Assembly: GCF_040939785.1 (NCBI RefSeq)
Contig: NZ_CP162553.1
Coordinates: 3,844,001 to 3,908,000, forward strand
From: Bradyrhizobium lupini
Lineage (GTDB): Bacteria; Pseudomonadota; Alphaproteobacteria; Rhizobiales; Xanthobacteraceae
DNA: 64,000 nt
Direction of reading: 5' to 3'
Shown: piece after piece, positions 42,121 through 52,418 of the stretch
Layout: the number at the start of each line of letters is the position of its first letter
Position numbering within the stretch: position 1 is the stretch's first letter
The notes under the pieces: generated by a model
What the model saw: only the letters and a program-made list of their open reading frames with translations
Told to the model about the DNA's origin: nothing
Database searches by the model: none
Position numbers and translations under genes: made by a program

Positions 42121-43764
42121 ATGCGCATTTTTTTTCTAGCAGTCCTTCTCGTTACGTCATTTTCATTCGCCACGCCGGCGCTTGCGCAGCAGGTTCGGGT
42201 TGCGCTCGTCATCGGTAACGGCGCCTACGAGAAGGTACCCGAGTTGCCGAACCCGACGCGCGATGCGGCCGACATCGGCCGCGCGCTGGAGCGGCTCGAC
42301 TTCAAAGTCACCCAGGTCAAGAACGCGACTGCGCAAGAGATGAGGAAGTCTGTCGTCGAGTTCGGCCGCTCTGCGGAGGGAGCAGACCTTGCGGTCGTTT
42401 TCTATACCGGACACGGCATGGAGGTCAGCGGCGAGAACTGGCTGATTCCGGTCGGCGCAGAGCTGCGCAGCGATACCGACATCGAAAGCGAGGCCATCAG
42501 CCTGCGCTCGGTGAGCCTTCAGGTTTCGAAGGCACGAAAGTTGGGCCTTGTGATACTGGACGCATGCCGCAACAATCCTTTTGCCGCAAAGATGAGCCGC
42601 TCGCTGAGCACCCGGGCCGTGGCTCGCGGACTCGCTCCGACGGAGCCATCCGATAACGTTCTGATTGCGTACGCCGCCCGGGACGGTACTACGGCAAGCG
42701 ACGGGGATGGCCGGAACAGCCCATTCACGGCATCGCTCCTTCGCCACATTGAAACGCCGGGGCTGGAGATATCGTTTCTGTTTCGTCGTGTTCGTGACGA
42801 CGTGATGGCGGCCACCAGACGCGAGCAGCAGCCTTTCGTATACGGCTCTTTGTCGAAGGAAGAGATTTACCTGAGAGCTCCGGTGGCGAGCGCTCAAGCG
42901 CCAGTCGCGTCGGCTCCCGCGCCTGCAGATGCCGCGGAGGACGAGAAGTTCTGGCTGGCTATCCAGACGTCCACGGTGGCAGGCCTCTACGAGGAGTTTC
43001 TGACCAGGTACCCCCGCAGCAGCCACGCCGCAGAAGCGCGCCAGCGGGTGAAGAATTTCAAGGCCAACGAAGTTGCGGTGCTCTCATCCCCAGCTGCCCC
43101 TCCGAAACCGGACGCAAAAACCGTCGTCCGAAATCTATTTGCGCCCGAAGATAACCAGAAAGTTGCAGCCATCGCGGCAGCTCAGCAACTCAAACTGCCA
43201 AGCTACGCTATATCGCCTGATCAGAATGATCCGCTCAATGCTAACTCCAGATTTGTCGGCGTGTGGTCCAACAAACGTGGATGGACGAATGGCAAAGGAC
43301 GCTATGCCATGCTGATCGTTACGGAGGTCTCTGCCACCGGGTTAGCCAAGGGACACTACCTCTGGGGACCGCCGACAAAGGCATCGTGGGTGAAGGATGA
43401 GGCGGGGTACCGGTCGTTTGCCGAATACATTGTGAACGACAAATTTTCCATCAGCGGAACACCCGTCACCGTCAGGATGGACAAGAACGTCCTTACGCTG
43501 TCGTCCGTCAACAAGGAAAATCCAACTGAGAAGGCGAACATAGAGCTCCGCCCTGTCTGGAAGCTCGTGCCAGCGCCGGAGGATGCTTCAAGCAAGCGCG
43601 AGAAAACCTCGCAGCCTCGTGCCGCCAAAAAGGAACGCGCGGCCGAACCGAGCCCGTCAGGCAATGTCAGTGGGACGAGCATGGAAGAGCGCTATCGTGT
43701 TTGCAGAAAGCTCGTCAAAGGATTTGCCCGGCGCGAGGCTTGTGCCCGTACGGGCGTGATCTAG
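42121..43764 (+). CDS. Secreted caspase-like (peptidase C14 / metacaspase-type) protein
   Basis: The 547-residue protein has a signal peptide (1-22, ...TPALAQQ) and a caspase-fold p20 domain: VALVIGNGAYEKVPELPNPTRDAADI, catalytic His98 in FYTGHGMEV and catalytic Cys149 in VILDACRNNPF. A later part contains a TPR-like segment and an unknown 250-residue C-terminal region ending with a basic stretch. Caspase-like bacterial proteins are often toxins, regulators or surface proteases; the signal places this one outside the cytoplasm. The DNA appears less GC-rich than its neighbours, with many TTT/ATA codons, which hints at horizontal origin. The ATG at 42121 starts the signal peptide. Confidence 0.88.
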   Translation: MRIFFLAVLLVTSFSFATPALAQQVRVALVIGNGAYEKVPELPNPTRDAADIGRALERLDFKVTQVKNATAQEMRKSVVEFGRSAEGADLAVVFYTGHGMEVSGENWLIPVGAELRSDTDIESEAISLRSVSLQVSKARKLGLVILDACRNNPFAAKMSRSLSTRAVARGLAPTEPSDNVLIAYAARDGTTASDGDGRNSPFTASLLRHIETPGLEISFLFRRVRDDVMAATRREQQPFVYGSLSKEEIYLRAPVASAQAPVASAPAPADAAEDEKFWLAIQTSTVAGLYEEFLTRYPRSSHAAEARQRVKNFKANEVAVLSSPAAPPKPDAKTVVRNLFAPEDNQKVAAIAAAQQLKLPSYAISPDQNDPLNANSRFVGVWSNKRGWTNGKGRYAMLIVTEVSATGLAKGHYLWGPPTKASWVKDEAGYRSFAEYIVNDKFSISGTPVTVRMDKNVLTLSSVNKENPTEKANIELRPVWKLVPAPEDASSKREKTSQPRAAKKERAAEPSPSGNVSGTSMEERYRVCRKLVKGFARREACARTGVI

Positions 43765-43814
43765 CACCGGCGGGACATCCGCCGCTAAACTAATCCTTTG
43801 ATAAGGGCAATGCC

Positions 43815-44234
43815 TTAGCGATGCGCGTGATCCGCACGGTCGAGCGACTCCAGTGTCGAGGCATTGGCGCAGAAGCCGAGATAGTTCTCCGCGGCGGTGC
43901 CGTCGGCCAGCTCGCGATCGCACTGGCCCTTGTGGCTGCAAAGCGCGCACACCCGCTCCATGTCGCGCAGCAGCAGCGGATGCGCGCGGCCGAGCCCTTC
44001 GGCGCTGATGCCGAGCTGCTCCAGCATCTTCGGCAGCTCGTCGGCGGCGTGCTTGCCGTGACGGACCAGATATTCCAGATCGTCAGGCGCGATCCGCAGG
44101 TCTTGCGCGATCCGGTCGAAATCGGCGCGGTCGAGCTGCCGGATCTCGTTCAGCTCGCGGCGATGCTTCAGCCAGCTTGCAAAGGACTCGATGAGGTCCT
44201 GGACAATGGGATAAGGCCTGGTTGCGGTGCTCAT
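43815..44234 (-). CDS. DUF6455-like small protein with conserved cysteines
   Basis: The 139-residue protein resembles small alphaproteobacterial proteins with a helix-rich body ('HRRELNEIRQLDRADFDRIAQDLRIAPDDLEYLV') and a C-terminal cysteine cluster (VCALCSHKGQCDREL ... YLGFCANA) that could bind metal or a cluster. I would place it in the DUF6455/DUF1127-like group with moderate certainty. The ATG at 44234 has a GGAG ribosome site 6 bases upstream. The function is unknown. It lies downstream of the caspase-like gene on the opposite strand. Confidence 0.7.
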   Translation of the reverse strand: MSTATRPYPIVQDLIESFASWLKHRRELNEIRQLDRADFDRIAQDLRIAPDDLEYLVRHGKHAADELPKMLEQLGISAEGLGRAHPLLLRDMERVCALCSHKGQCDRELADGTAAENYLGFCANASTLESLDRADHAHR

Positions 44235-44459
44235 GCGAAGCTCCATTCGAACGACGGAATTGGAGCGAGATTAGGCACAATGGTGCAGGTGCGCGTTGCG
44301 CTGGATCAAAGACAGCTCTCGTGTCCCGGACGCGCTGCAGCGTGAAGCGCTGCTCGCAGAGCCGGAGCCATCTCGCCGCATCGCTGGGCCCCGGCTCAGC
44401 AACGCACCGCTTCGCGCTGCGCTGCGTCCGGGCGCGAGAGCGCCGCACAGCGGAGAAAA

Positions 44460-45245
44460 TTATGCGAACCGCTCCGCCGCCCACGCATACAGGCTGCCCG
44501 GGATCGGCTTCTCACCGCCGCGGCCCTTGGGCGAGATATGCAGGCCGATGATGTCGCGGTCAGTGACGAGGCCGAGATAGCTCGAGGGATCGAAGAACAG
44601 TTTTGGCTCGGCATGCACGGCGTAGAACGATTGCTTCGGCAAGGCGCAGTGCAGCTCGCCGGTGCGGCGCGCGAGCGCGGTGAGTGCCGCCGGCCCGAAG
44701 ATCGCGACGCGGATGTCGGAGAGGCGGTTCGAGCCGCCGCGCAGGCGGCGCATCGCAAACGTGACGCGATGGCGCAGCGACAGCCAGTTCGGCGTCAGCT
44801 CCTCCTGCTCCATCAGCTCTTCGAAAGCGGCAACGATGCCGTGTTCAGGTGGAAGGTAAATCACGGAGTTGCCGAGCTGGCGCGGCCGCTCCCACGCGAA
44901 ATAGGGCTTTGCCGGATCGATCTCGACGGGCCTGAGCAGCAGCACGTCGGCGTCGAGCCAGAGGCCGAGGTCCTTCGCCATCAGCTTCATGCGGAAGAAG
45001 TCGCTGAACTGTAGCGTGGTCCAGTCGCGCCAGCTTCCATCTGGCTGCGGCGGCCGCAATCGTTCGGAGAACGCATGCGGCAGGATCGCCTCGGCATCCG
45101 CGTTGCCGACACCGGCGGGCAGGCCGGGAATGGTGTCGAAACTGTAGACCGTGACCTTGTGGCCGGCCGCCAGCTGCGAGCGCAGACAGGTCTGGCGCAG
45201 GGCGTCCATCGGGCCATGCCAGAAGGTGACGATGTCGGGCAGCAT
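44460..45245 (-). CDS. GT32-like glycosyltransferase with DXD motif
   Basis: The 261-residue protein has 'MLPDIVTFWHGPMDALRQTCLRSQ' at the start and the metal/nucleotide-sugar motif GLWLDADVLLLRP (DAD, about residues 97-99). The DXD-containing sugar-binding region is that of capsule or LPS glycosyltransferases (GT32/TcdA-TcdB-like group). It probably adds a sugar to a surface polysaccharide; donor and acceptor are unknown. It is a single gene next to leuD, separated by a strong terminator. Confidence 0.85.
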   Translation of the reverse strand: MLPDIVTFWHGPMDALRQTCLRSQLAAGHKVTVYSFDTIPGLPAGVGNADAEAILPHAFSERLRPPQPDGSWRDWTTLQFSDFFRMKLMAKDLGLWLDADVLLLRPVEIDPAKPYFAWERPRQLGNSVIYLPPEHGIVAAFEELMEQEELTPNWLSLRHRVTFAMRRLRGGSNRLSDIRVAIFGPAALTALARRTGELHCALPKQSFYAVHAEPKLFFDPSSYLGLVTDRDIIGLHISPKGRGGEKPIPGSLYAWAAERFA

Positions 45246-45273
45246 GGGCGAAGCTATAAGCGATAATCAGAAC

Positions 45274-45312
45274 AAAGAAAAAGCCCCGGCGCTTGTAGCA
45301 CCGGGGCTTGAA
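45274..45312 (-). terminator. Intrinsic terminator of leuD
   Basis: On the minus strand, AAGCCCCGG / CCGGGGCTT with an 11-base loop, then TTTCTTTG. It sits 13 bases beyond the leuD stop. Confidence 0.9.
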
Positions 45313-45324
45313 CAAAACTTGAGA

Positions 45325-45930
45325 TCAGGCCCAGGCGCGTTCGCGCTTGAGCTTGTCCTCATAGGTGTCGATCGAGGCCTTCTTCTCCATCGTCAGGCCG
45401 ATGTCGTCGAGGCCGTTGATCAGGCAGTGCTTGCGGAACGGGTCGATCTCGAACTTGACCTTGCCGCCGTCGGGACCGCGGATCTCCTGGTTCGGCAGGT
45501 CGATCGTCAGCGTCGCGTTGGCGCCGCGCTCGGCGTCGTCGAACAGCTTGTCGAGGTCTTCCTGGGCCACGCGGATCGGCAGAATGCCGTTCTTGAAGCA
45601 GTTGTTGTAGAAGATGTCGCCGAACGAGGTCGAGATCACGCAGCGGATGCCGAAGTCGAGCAGCGCCCAGGGCGCGTGCTCGCGGCTCGAGCCGCAGCCG
45701 AAATTGTCGCCGGCAACCAGCACCTTCGCATTGCGATAGGCGGGCTGGTTGAGGACGAAATCCGGATTCTCGCTGCCGTCGTCCTTGTAGCGCTGCTCGG
45801 AGAAGAGCCCCTTGCCAAGGCCGGTGCGCTTGATGGTCTTGAGGTACTGCTTCGGAATGATCATGTCGGTGTCGACATTGATGATCTTCAGCGGCGCCGC
45901 GACGCCTTCCAGCGTGGTGAACTTGTCCAT
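45325..45930 (-). CDS. leuD: 3-isopropylmalate dehydratase small subunit
   Basis: The 201-residue subunit has the swivel-domain signature [30 protein letters not shown] and [17 protein letters not shown]. With LeuC it isomerises 2- to 3-isopropylmalate. The acting partner leuC lies 2.4 kb further on the same strand, with a zincin gene and small secreted-protein genes in between. The full length is conserved. A terminator follows. Confidence 0.97.
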   Translation of the reverse strand: MDKFTTLEGVAAPLKIINVDTDMIIPKQYLKTIKRTGLGKGLFSEQRYKDDGSENPDFVLNQPAYRNAKVLVAGDNFGCGSSREHAPWALLDFGIRCVISTSFGDIFYNNCFKNGILPIRVAQEDLDKLFDDAERGANATLTIDLPNQEIRGPDGGKVKFEIDPFRKHCLINGLDDIGLTMEKKASIDTYEDKLKRERAWA

Positions 45931-46037
45931 GGTTGCGCTTTCCCGGGGTGGTCTAGGGAACCGGTATTTATCGCGATCGAGGCCGAAATCCTAGGCCGAA
46001 TTCGGCAGATCTCGTCTGCCTAACCGGGCCTCTCTGC

Positions 46038-46439
46038 TCAACCCGGCTCTTGAGCCTCGATCGCGGACATATCGTCGTCCGACAGGCCGAAATGATGGCC
46101 AATCTCGTGGATCAGGACGTGGCGAACGATATGGCCGAGGCTTTCGTCGTGCTCGGCCCAGTAATCCAGGATCGGCCGGCGGTAGAGCCAGACCATGTTG
46201 GGCAGCCGCGCCACGTCGGCAAAACTCTGCTGCGGCAGGCCGACGCCCTGGAACAGGCCGAGCAGGTCGAACTCGCTCTCGCATGCCATCTCGTCCAGGA
46301 CTTCCTCGGTGGGGAAGTCGTCGACGCGGATGATCACGCCCTCGCACAGCCTACGAAACTCCGCCGGCAGGCGTTCGAACACTTCATGCGCCATCGCTTC
46401 CATCTCGGCCAGCGAGGGCGCTTTCAATTCCGTCCACAT
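46038..46439 (-). CDS. Putative zinc metallopeptidase (minimal zincin, Zincin_1 type)
   Basis: The 133-residue protein is a small zincin. The motif HEIGHHFGLSDDD (HExxH plus third ligand, about 113-125) matches the minimal metallopeptidase family PF06262. The N-terminal part (LAEMEAMAHEVFERLPAEFRRL) is the family's helical start. The substrate is unknown. The ATG at 46439 follows a GAGAAG ribosome site. The 25 further in-frame residues upstream look non-coding. Confidence 0.85.
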   Translation of the reverse strand: MWTELKAPSLAEMEAMAHEVFERLPAEFRRLCEGVIIRVDDFPTEEVLDEMACESEFDLLGLFQGVGLPQQSFADVARLPNMVWLYRRPILDYWAEHDESLGHIVRHVLIHEIGHHFGLSDDDMSAIEAQEPG

Positions 46440-46560
46440 GGGCTTCTCATAGCGTGGGTTTCGCGGCGATGCATCCGGCTTTATAAGCGCGGCGAGGTTG
46501 ACGAGCGCCGTCAAAACGGGGAGCGTAGGCCTCGAAGTGGACGTTCAGGTGGGCAGAAAA

Positions 46561-46874
46561 ATGCGAGCGAAAACAGCGCTGACGCTACTGTGCATGGGGT
46601 TGTTTTCGCAGTTTTGCGTTGGCGCGGAGGCCCAGACCGCGGCTCCCGGGATCAGGCTGGCCCAAGCGGCCTCGCGAGACGATCTGCCGCCGCCGCGCAA
46701 GCGGCCCCGGCGCGCCTGCGCGTCACGCCCTATTACAGTCCGGATGGCGTCTATCCCCGCTACAATCCCGGTCCCGATGCGGTCCGCGAGTGCAACGCCA
46801 CCTATGTGCAGGAATATCGCCCGAGCGGCACGGTGATCGTGCCGCATATGAGCTGCTACTGGCGCCGGGGCTGA
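46561..46874 (+). pseudogene. Small secreted protein, frame-shifted once
   Basis: It starts MRAKTALTLLCMGLFSQFCVGAEAQ (signal peptide) and continues RLAQAASRDDLPPPRKRPR. Then the sensible continuation (RVTPYYSPDGVYPRYNPGPDAVRECNATYVQEYRPSGTVIVPHMSCYWRRG) is in a different frame up to the stop at 46872-46874. One base is missing around ccccggcgcgcctg (about 46710). Restored, it is a protein of about 104 residues with two Cys in the mature part, similar in style to other small Bradyrhizobium secreted proteins. The first gene of a trio of small secreted-protein genes. Confidence 0.7.
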
Positions 46875-46931
46875 TACGAGCGCGATGCCGTCGCGCGCCG
46901 ATGAAGCGCCATGTTGCAGGCAGAGGCCGTC

Positions 46932-47192
46932 ATGATGAGATGGATCGCGTTGGCCGTCGCTATCGGACTTGCCGCAGGCCTGCCTCGCGCTTCCGCAGCG
47001 CATAGGGTGACGAAGCTGCCGGATGCCTCGGCAGGGCGCGCGGCGTTCGACGGAGGGCGACATGTGCGGCCCGACATCATGCATTACGCTCCGCGTCCTG
47101 ATCCGCATTATTACGCGCGGCCGGTCTTCTACCGCCCCTATCCCTATGCCGTGCCGGCGCCATTCGTGTTCGGGTATGGACCGTGGCGGTGA
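46932..47192 (+). CDS. Small secreted Pro/Tyr-rich protein
   Basis: The protein is about 86 residues, with a signal peptide (about 1-23, ...LPRASAAHR) and a short mature chain ending 'PHYYARPVFYRPYPYAVPAPFVFGYGPWR', rich in aromatic and proline residues. No family is recognised. The ATG at 46932 is favoured by an agagg ribosome site; an ATG 21 bases upstream is possible. It is the second of three small secreted-protein genes in a row. Confidence 0.6.
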   Translation: MMRWIALAVAIGLAAGLPRASAAHRVTKLPDASAGRAAFDGGRHVRPDIMHYAPRPDPHYYARPVFYRPYPYAVPAPFVFGYGPWR

Positions 47193-47351
47193 TGCACTAG
47201 CCTGCAGGCGCTTCCGCGGAATGCCGTTCATTCATGATGGGTTCACGTCGCTGTCCGTAATTTAATCTCGGGAGCGACTGCCAATGTACAGGGATGACGC
47301 GAGCCGGGAGCGAGCGTCGTAACTCCGCTGTCCAGATTCAGGGAGAAGTCG

Positions 47352-47918
47352 ATGCTGAGAATATTGGGTCTCAGGGCAAGCCCGATGCGCTTGTTCGGGA
47401 TTGCGGCTGCCGCGACGCTGATGCTGTCGGCCGGGACCACGCGTCCTGCCGAGGCGATGTCTCCAATCAATCCGACGGCGTTGCCGGCGGCGAAGGCCGC
47501 AAGTGACGACATGATCCAGGTTCGCCACGGCGGCGGCGGTGGCGGTGGTGGTGGACATGGCGGCGGCTTTCATGGCGGCGGCGGTTTCCACGGTGGAGGC
47601 GGCTTCCACGGTGGCGGAGGACATATCGGTGGCTTCCGCGGCGGTGGTTTCCACGCGGGTGGCTTCCGCGCCGCGCCCGCCTTTCATGGCGGCGGCTATC
47701 GCTACGGCGGAGTTCGCCACTATGGCGGAGGCGGATTCCATCGCTACGGCATCTATCGCCCCGCCTATTACGGCCATCGCCATTTCCACCGGCGCTACTA
47801 TGGCGGCTACTATCCCTATTACAGCCATCCGCGCCGCTGCCGGGTCATCTGGACCTATTACGGCCCGCGCCGCGTCTGCCGCTGGCATCGCTGGCACCAT
47901 CCGTATCGCTATTGGTGA
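47352..47918 (+). CDS. Secreted glycine/histidine-rich protein
   Basis: The 188-residue protein has a signal peptide (about 1-35, ...GTTRPAEAMS). A repetitive mid-section follows, with long runs of Gly and GGGFHGG units (about residues 59-110), then a Tyr/His/Arg-rich C-terminus (RPAYYGHRHFHRRYYGG ... PRRVCRWHRWHHPYRYW) with two Cys. Many His could bind Ni, Zn or Cu. The design is like that of rhizobial small glycine-rich proteins of unknown role. It is the third of the trio of small secreted-protein genes. Confidence 0.75.
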   Translation: MLRILGLRASPMRLFGIAAAATLMLSAGTTRPAEAMSPINPTALPAAKAASDDMIQVRHGGGGGGGGGHGGGFHGGGGFHGGGGFHGGGGHIGGFRGGGFHAGGFRAAPAFHGGGYRYGGVRHYGGGGFHRYGIYRPAYYGHRHFHRRYYGGYYPYYSHPRRCRVIWTYYGPRRVCRWHRWHHPYRYW

Positions 47919-47943
47919 TGTGAGTTGCTGCTAGCTCCGCACG

Positions 47944-48030
47944 CGTCATGGCCGGGCTTGCCCCGGCCATCCACGTTATTGGGCTTGTACAGAAAGTTCG
48001 TGGATGGCCGGGACAAGCCCGGTCATGACG
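47944..48030. repeat. Palindromic intergenic element, family C, copy 2
   Basis: 87 bases. The arms are cgtcatggccgggcttgccc / gggacaagcccggtcatgacg, with an inner ccatccacg / cgtggatgg. It is the same family as 13212-13296. It lies between convergent genes. Confidence 0.8.
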
Positions 48031-48040
48031 GAGGATGTGG

Positions 48041-48250
48041 CTAAATCCAATCCTTCAGTTTCCACGTCGCCGACGTCCAGCGCGTGAGGTTCTCCAGCTT
48101 CCATTGCTTGAACATCGCCGGCGGCCAGCGGCTGAGCTTCGAGGCCTCCTCGACCTCGGGCTTGGCGACCATGCGCAGCGGTGCCGCGCGCCGCCGGTGC
48201 TGGGGCGTCGCCGCGCTGATCAGATCGACATATTCAGGCTTGCTGGCCAT
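48041..48250 (-). CDS. Small hypothetical protein
   Basis: The 69-residue chain (MASKPEYVDLISAATPQHRRRAAPL ... WTSATWKLKDWI) is basic, with no signal or motif I recognise. It has a normal codon pattern and lies 95 bases downstream of leuC on the same strand. Given its size, it could be real or spurious. Confidence 0.5.
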   Translation of the reverse strand: MASKPEYVDLISAATPQHRRRAAPLRMVAKPEVEEASKLSRWPPAMFKQWKLENLTRWTSATWKLKDWI

Positions 48251-48345
48251 GAGCTGGTGTCCTCGCGAAACGCTCGCGAGGACGCAGTGTCGGCGCTGCC
48301 GATTAACGGCGGTTTGCCGCAATCACTCAATTTGCAGGGAGCAGC

Positions 48346-49752
<1,407 letters not shown>

Positions 49753-50021
49753 GAGCGTCAGCTCCAGGAATGTTGTGTAGAGCGGGTTGCGCGGATAGCG
49801 CGCGGGCAACAAAATCGTCAGCGCAGCTTTTAGGCTGCGCGCGTAAGCTCTGACGTTGCCGAGGTCGCGAAGCGTCCGAAGAACCGGCCAGGCAGCCGCG
49901 AGCGATCGTCGATGACGACGCGCTTGACGGGCGAGAGGCTGGTCAAATCTGGAAACATTCCAAGAATATATAGCAGGCCGAACCGGAATCGCGAGGGCTT
50001 TGACGCGCACGGCTGACGCAA
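49753..50021. other. Intergenic region between leuC and the rplS terminator
   Basis: About 270 bases with no gene I can support. It should hold the leuC promoter and leader. No obvious leucine-rich leader peptide was seen. Confidence 0.5.
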
Positions 50022-50053
50022 CAAAAAAAGCGCGGGGTTGGCCCCGCGCTTTT
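50022..50053 (-). terminator. Intrinsic terminator of rplS (end of the rpsP-rplS operon)
   Basis: Stem agcgcgggg / ccccgcgct with loop ttgg. On the minus strand it is followed by seven T's. Confidence 0.92.
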
Positions 50054-50075
50054 GAAACTCGCCTGTAAGCGGAGC

Positions 50076-50459
50076 TTACTCGTTGACGGCAGCCGGACGG
50101 TCCTGCTTCTTCTCGACGATGCGGGCCGACTTGCCGCGAAGGTTGCGGAGATAATAGAGCTTGGCGCGACGCACCTTGCCGCGGCGCACCACCTTGATCG
50201 AGTCGATCATCGGCGACATCACCGGGAACACGCGCTCCACGCCTTCGCCGTACGAAATCTTGCGCACCGTGAAGCTCTCGTTGAGACCGCCGCCGGAACG
50301 GCCGATGCAAACGCCTTCATAGGCCTGCACGCGGGTGCGGTCGCCTTCGACGACCTTCACGTTGACGATCACGGTATCGCCGGGGCCGAATTCCGGAATC
50401 TCCTTGTTGGCGGAGAGCTTGTCGAATTGCTCTTTTTCGAGCTGTTGGATCAGGTTCAT
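50076..50459 (-). CDS. rplS: 50S ribosomal protein L19
   Basis: The 127-residue protein begins [30 protein letters not shown] and has the L19 signature '[20 protein letters not shown]' near the C-terminus. It sits at the 30S-50S interface. It is the last gene of the ffh-rpsP-rimM-trmD-rplS block; a ggaga ribosome site precedes the ATG. Confidence 0.98.
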   Translation of the reverse strand: MNLIQQLEKEQFDKLSANKEIPEFGPGDTVIVNVKVVEGDRTRVQAYEGVCIGRSGGGLNESFTVRKISYGEGVERVFPVMSPMIDSIKVVRRGKVRRAKLYYLRNLRGKSARIVEKKQDRPAAVNE

Positions 50460-50569
50460 GGGTAAATCTCCATCGGCGCGCCCAGCCTTGGAAAACGGGG
50501 GCTGCGCGAAATTCGTTTATCCAGCCATTGCGGATGTGGCCGCTGCTATAAGGCAAGCCGGAGCGTTTG

Positions 50570-51325
50570 TCACCCGTCTGTCTTGTTTTTTGGCGTTTTT
50601 TGGCGTCCGCCCCGATTCGGGACTTTGCTCGGGATCCGGGCCCACAAATCCGGTCGCCGGGCCGCGGTCAGGGCCTCGGATTCCTCCCGCCGCCAGCTGG
50701 CGACCTTGGCATGGTCACCGGAGGTCAGGATCTCCGGAATCGGGGTTCCCTCGAACCGCTGCGGCCGGGTGTATTGGGGGTATTCGAGCAGGCCGTCCGA
50801 GAAGCTTTCCTCGGTTCCCGAGGCCTCCTTGCCCATCACGCCCGGAAGCAGCCGAACACAGGCGTCGATCAGGGCCAAGGCCGCGATTTCGCCGCCGGAG
50901 AGGACGTAATCCCCAATCGAGACCTCCTCCAGGCCCCGCCCGTCGATCACGCGCTGGTCCACCCCCTCGAACCGCCCGCAGACGATCAGAGGACCCGGGC
51001 CCTTGGCGAGTTCGAGAACCCGGGCCTGGGTCAATGGCCGACCCCTCGGGCTCATCAGCAGTTTCGGCCGGTCCGGCCCGATCCCGGCGGCATCGATCGC
51101 GGCCGCCAGAACATCGGCCCGAAGCACCATGCCCGGTCCGCCGCCGGCCGGGGTGTCATCGACACTGCGGTGGCGGTCGGTGGCCGAGGCCCGGATGTCC
51201 CGCGCCTCCAGCTCCCAGAGCCCGCCAGCCAGCGCCCGGCCGGCCAGGCTCACGCCCAGCGGCCCCGGAAACATCTCCGGAAACAGCGTCAGCACCGTCG
51301 CGCGCCAGGGTGAGGGGTTGGTCAT
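50570..51325 (-). CDS. trmD: tRNA (guanine37-N1)-methyltransferase
   Basis: The 251-residue SPOUT enzyme has the trefoil-knot blocks [19 protein letters not shown] and [40 protein letters not shown]. It methylates N1 of G37 in tRNA that reads codons beginning with C, preventing frameshifts. The open frame begins [24 protein letters not shown] at 51325. A family E palindrome separates it from rimM. Confidence 0.97.
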   Translation of the reverse strand: MTNPSPWRATVLTLFPEMFPGPLGVSLAGRALAGGLWELEARDIRASATDRHRSVDDTPAGGGPGMVLRADVLAAAIDAAGIGPDRPKLLMSPRGRPLTQARVLELAKGPGPLIVCGRFEGVDQRVIDGRGLEEVSIGDYVLSGGEIAALALIDACVRLLPGVMGKEASGTEESFSDGLLEYPQYTRPQRFEGTPIPEILTSGDHAKVASWRREESEALTAARRPDLWARIPSKVPNRGGRQKTPKNKTDG

Positions 51326-51340
51326 CGGATCTCAGTTATT

Positions 51341-51472
51341 GTCGTCCCGGACAAGCGGAGCGCAGATCCGGGACCCAGAACCACCGCACTTCGTTTGGCG
51401 ACGGCTGGCGCGATCAGCTTAGCTAAAAATTCTGGCACTGTGGTTATGGGTCTCGGCCTTCGCCGGGACGAC
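51341..51472. repeat. Palindromic intergenic element, family E, copy 2 (invades rimM 3' end)
   Basis: About 132 bases. The arms are gtcgtcccggacaagcgga and tctcggccttcgccgggacg followed by ac. The right arm codes the last residues of rimM ([10 protein letters not shown]). It is related to 35013-35145. Confidence 0.8.
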
Positions 51473-51990
51473 CCGGGGAGGGATCCTCGCCCGCGATCTC
51501 CTGCGGCAGCGCGATCACGACGCGGCCGCCGGCGATGTCGACCTCCGGCACCACCGCATCGGTGAACGGCAGCAGCATCGTGGTGCCTGTGGGCGGCGCA
51601 ATCTCGATGATGTCACCGGCGCCGAAATTGTGGATCGCGAGCACGCGGCCGAGCGCATCGCCGGCCATGGTGACGGCGGCGAGCCCGATCAGATCGGTGT
51701 GGTAATATTCGCCCTCGTCCGTCGCGGGCAGCTTTTTCGCGCGCGACGTAGAGCTCGATGCCGTTGAGGCGCTCGGCCTCATCGCGAGTCGTGACGCCCT
51801 TGAACGTTGCAACCAGATGATCCTTGGCCGCGCGCGCCGACGCGACCTCGAACTGGCGCTTGCCGTCCTTGGACGAAAGCAGACCGTAGCTCCGCACGGC
51901 AAACGGATCTTCCGTGAAGGTCCACAGTTTGACCGCGCCGCGCACACCATGCGCGGCGCCGATCCGCGCGACGCAGACCAGCGCCGGCAT
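51444..51990 (-). pseudogene. rimM: Ribosome maturation factor RimM, interrupted by one extra base in a poly-A run
   Basis: The N-terminal half (from 51990, [29 protein letters not shown]) and the C-terminal half ([39 protein letters not shown]) are in different frames. They join if the run of five A's (minus strand; ttttt at 51733-51737 on plus) is four ([10 protein letters not shown]). RimM helps 16S 3'-major domain assembly. An indel in a homopolymer is the classic sequencing error, so the gene is probably intact in the cell. The last ten codons come from a palindromic element. Confidence 0.9.
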
Positions 51991-51999
51991 GATCTGGCC

Positions 52000-52332
52000 T
52001 TAACCCTTCGCGGCGGCTTCGGCCTGCGCCTTGCGCTCCTTGCGCGGCACGGCCTTCTCGGGGTTGTTGCGCACTTCGCGCTTCTTGACGCCGGCGGCGT
52101 CGAGGAAGCGCGATACACGGTCCGACGGCTGCGCGCCCTTGGCGAGCCAGGCCTTCACCTTGTCCATGTCGAGCTTCAGCCGGGTCTCGTTGTCCTTCGG
52201 CAGCAGCGGGTTGAAATAGCCGAGACGCTCGATGAAGCGGCCATCGCGCGGAAAGCGCGAATCGGCGACGACGACGTGATAGACGGGACGCTTCTTGGTG
52301 CCAGCGCGGGCGAGACGGATAACGACGGACAT
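52000..52332 (-). CDS. rpsP: 30S ribosomal protein S16
   Basis: The 110-residue protein starts [26 protein letters not shown], the S16 signature, and ends with a basic Ala/Lys-rich tail typical of alphaproteobacteria. It is needed for 30S assembly. The rimM start is 9 bases downstream, so the two are co-transcribed. Confidence 0.98.
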   Translation of the reverse strand: MSVVIRLARAGTKKRPVYHVVVADSRFPRDGRFIERLGYFNPLLPKDNETRLKLDMDKVKAWLAKGAQPSDRVSRFLDAAGVKKREVRNNPEKAVPRKERKAQAEAAAKG

Positions 52333-52418
52333 CTAAGTTCTCCTTCAAAGTACGTTTTGTTCGGTTGATTGGTATTCCGCGTTGCGCGAGACCGCTGCGA
52401 TCTCCCGCGACGAATTCC

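Noticed and set aside
49830..50024. 64-residue minus-strand frame upstream of leuC as a leader peptide
   Set aside because: Not leucine-rich and no attenuator structure is linked to it.
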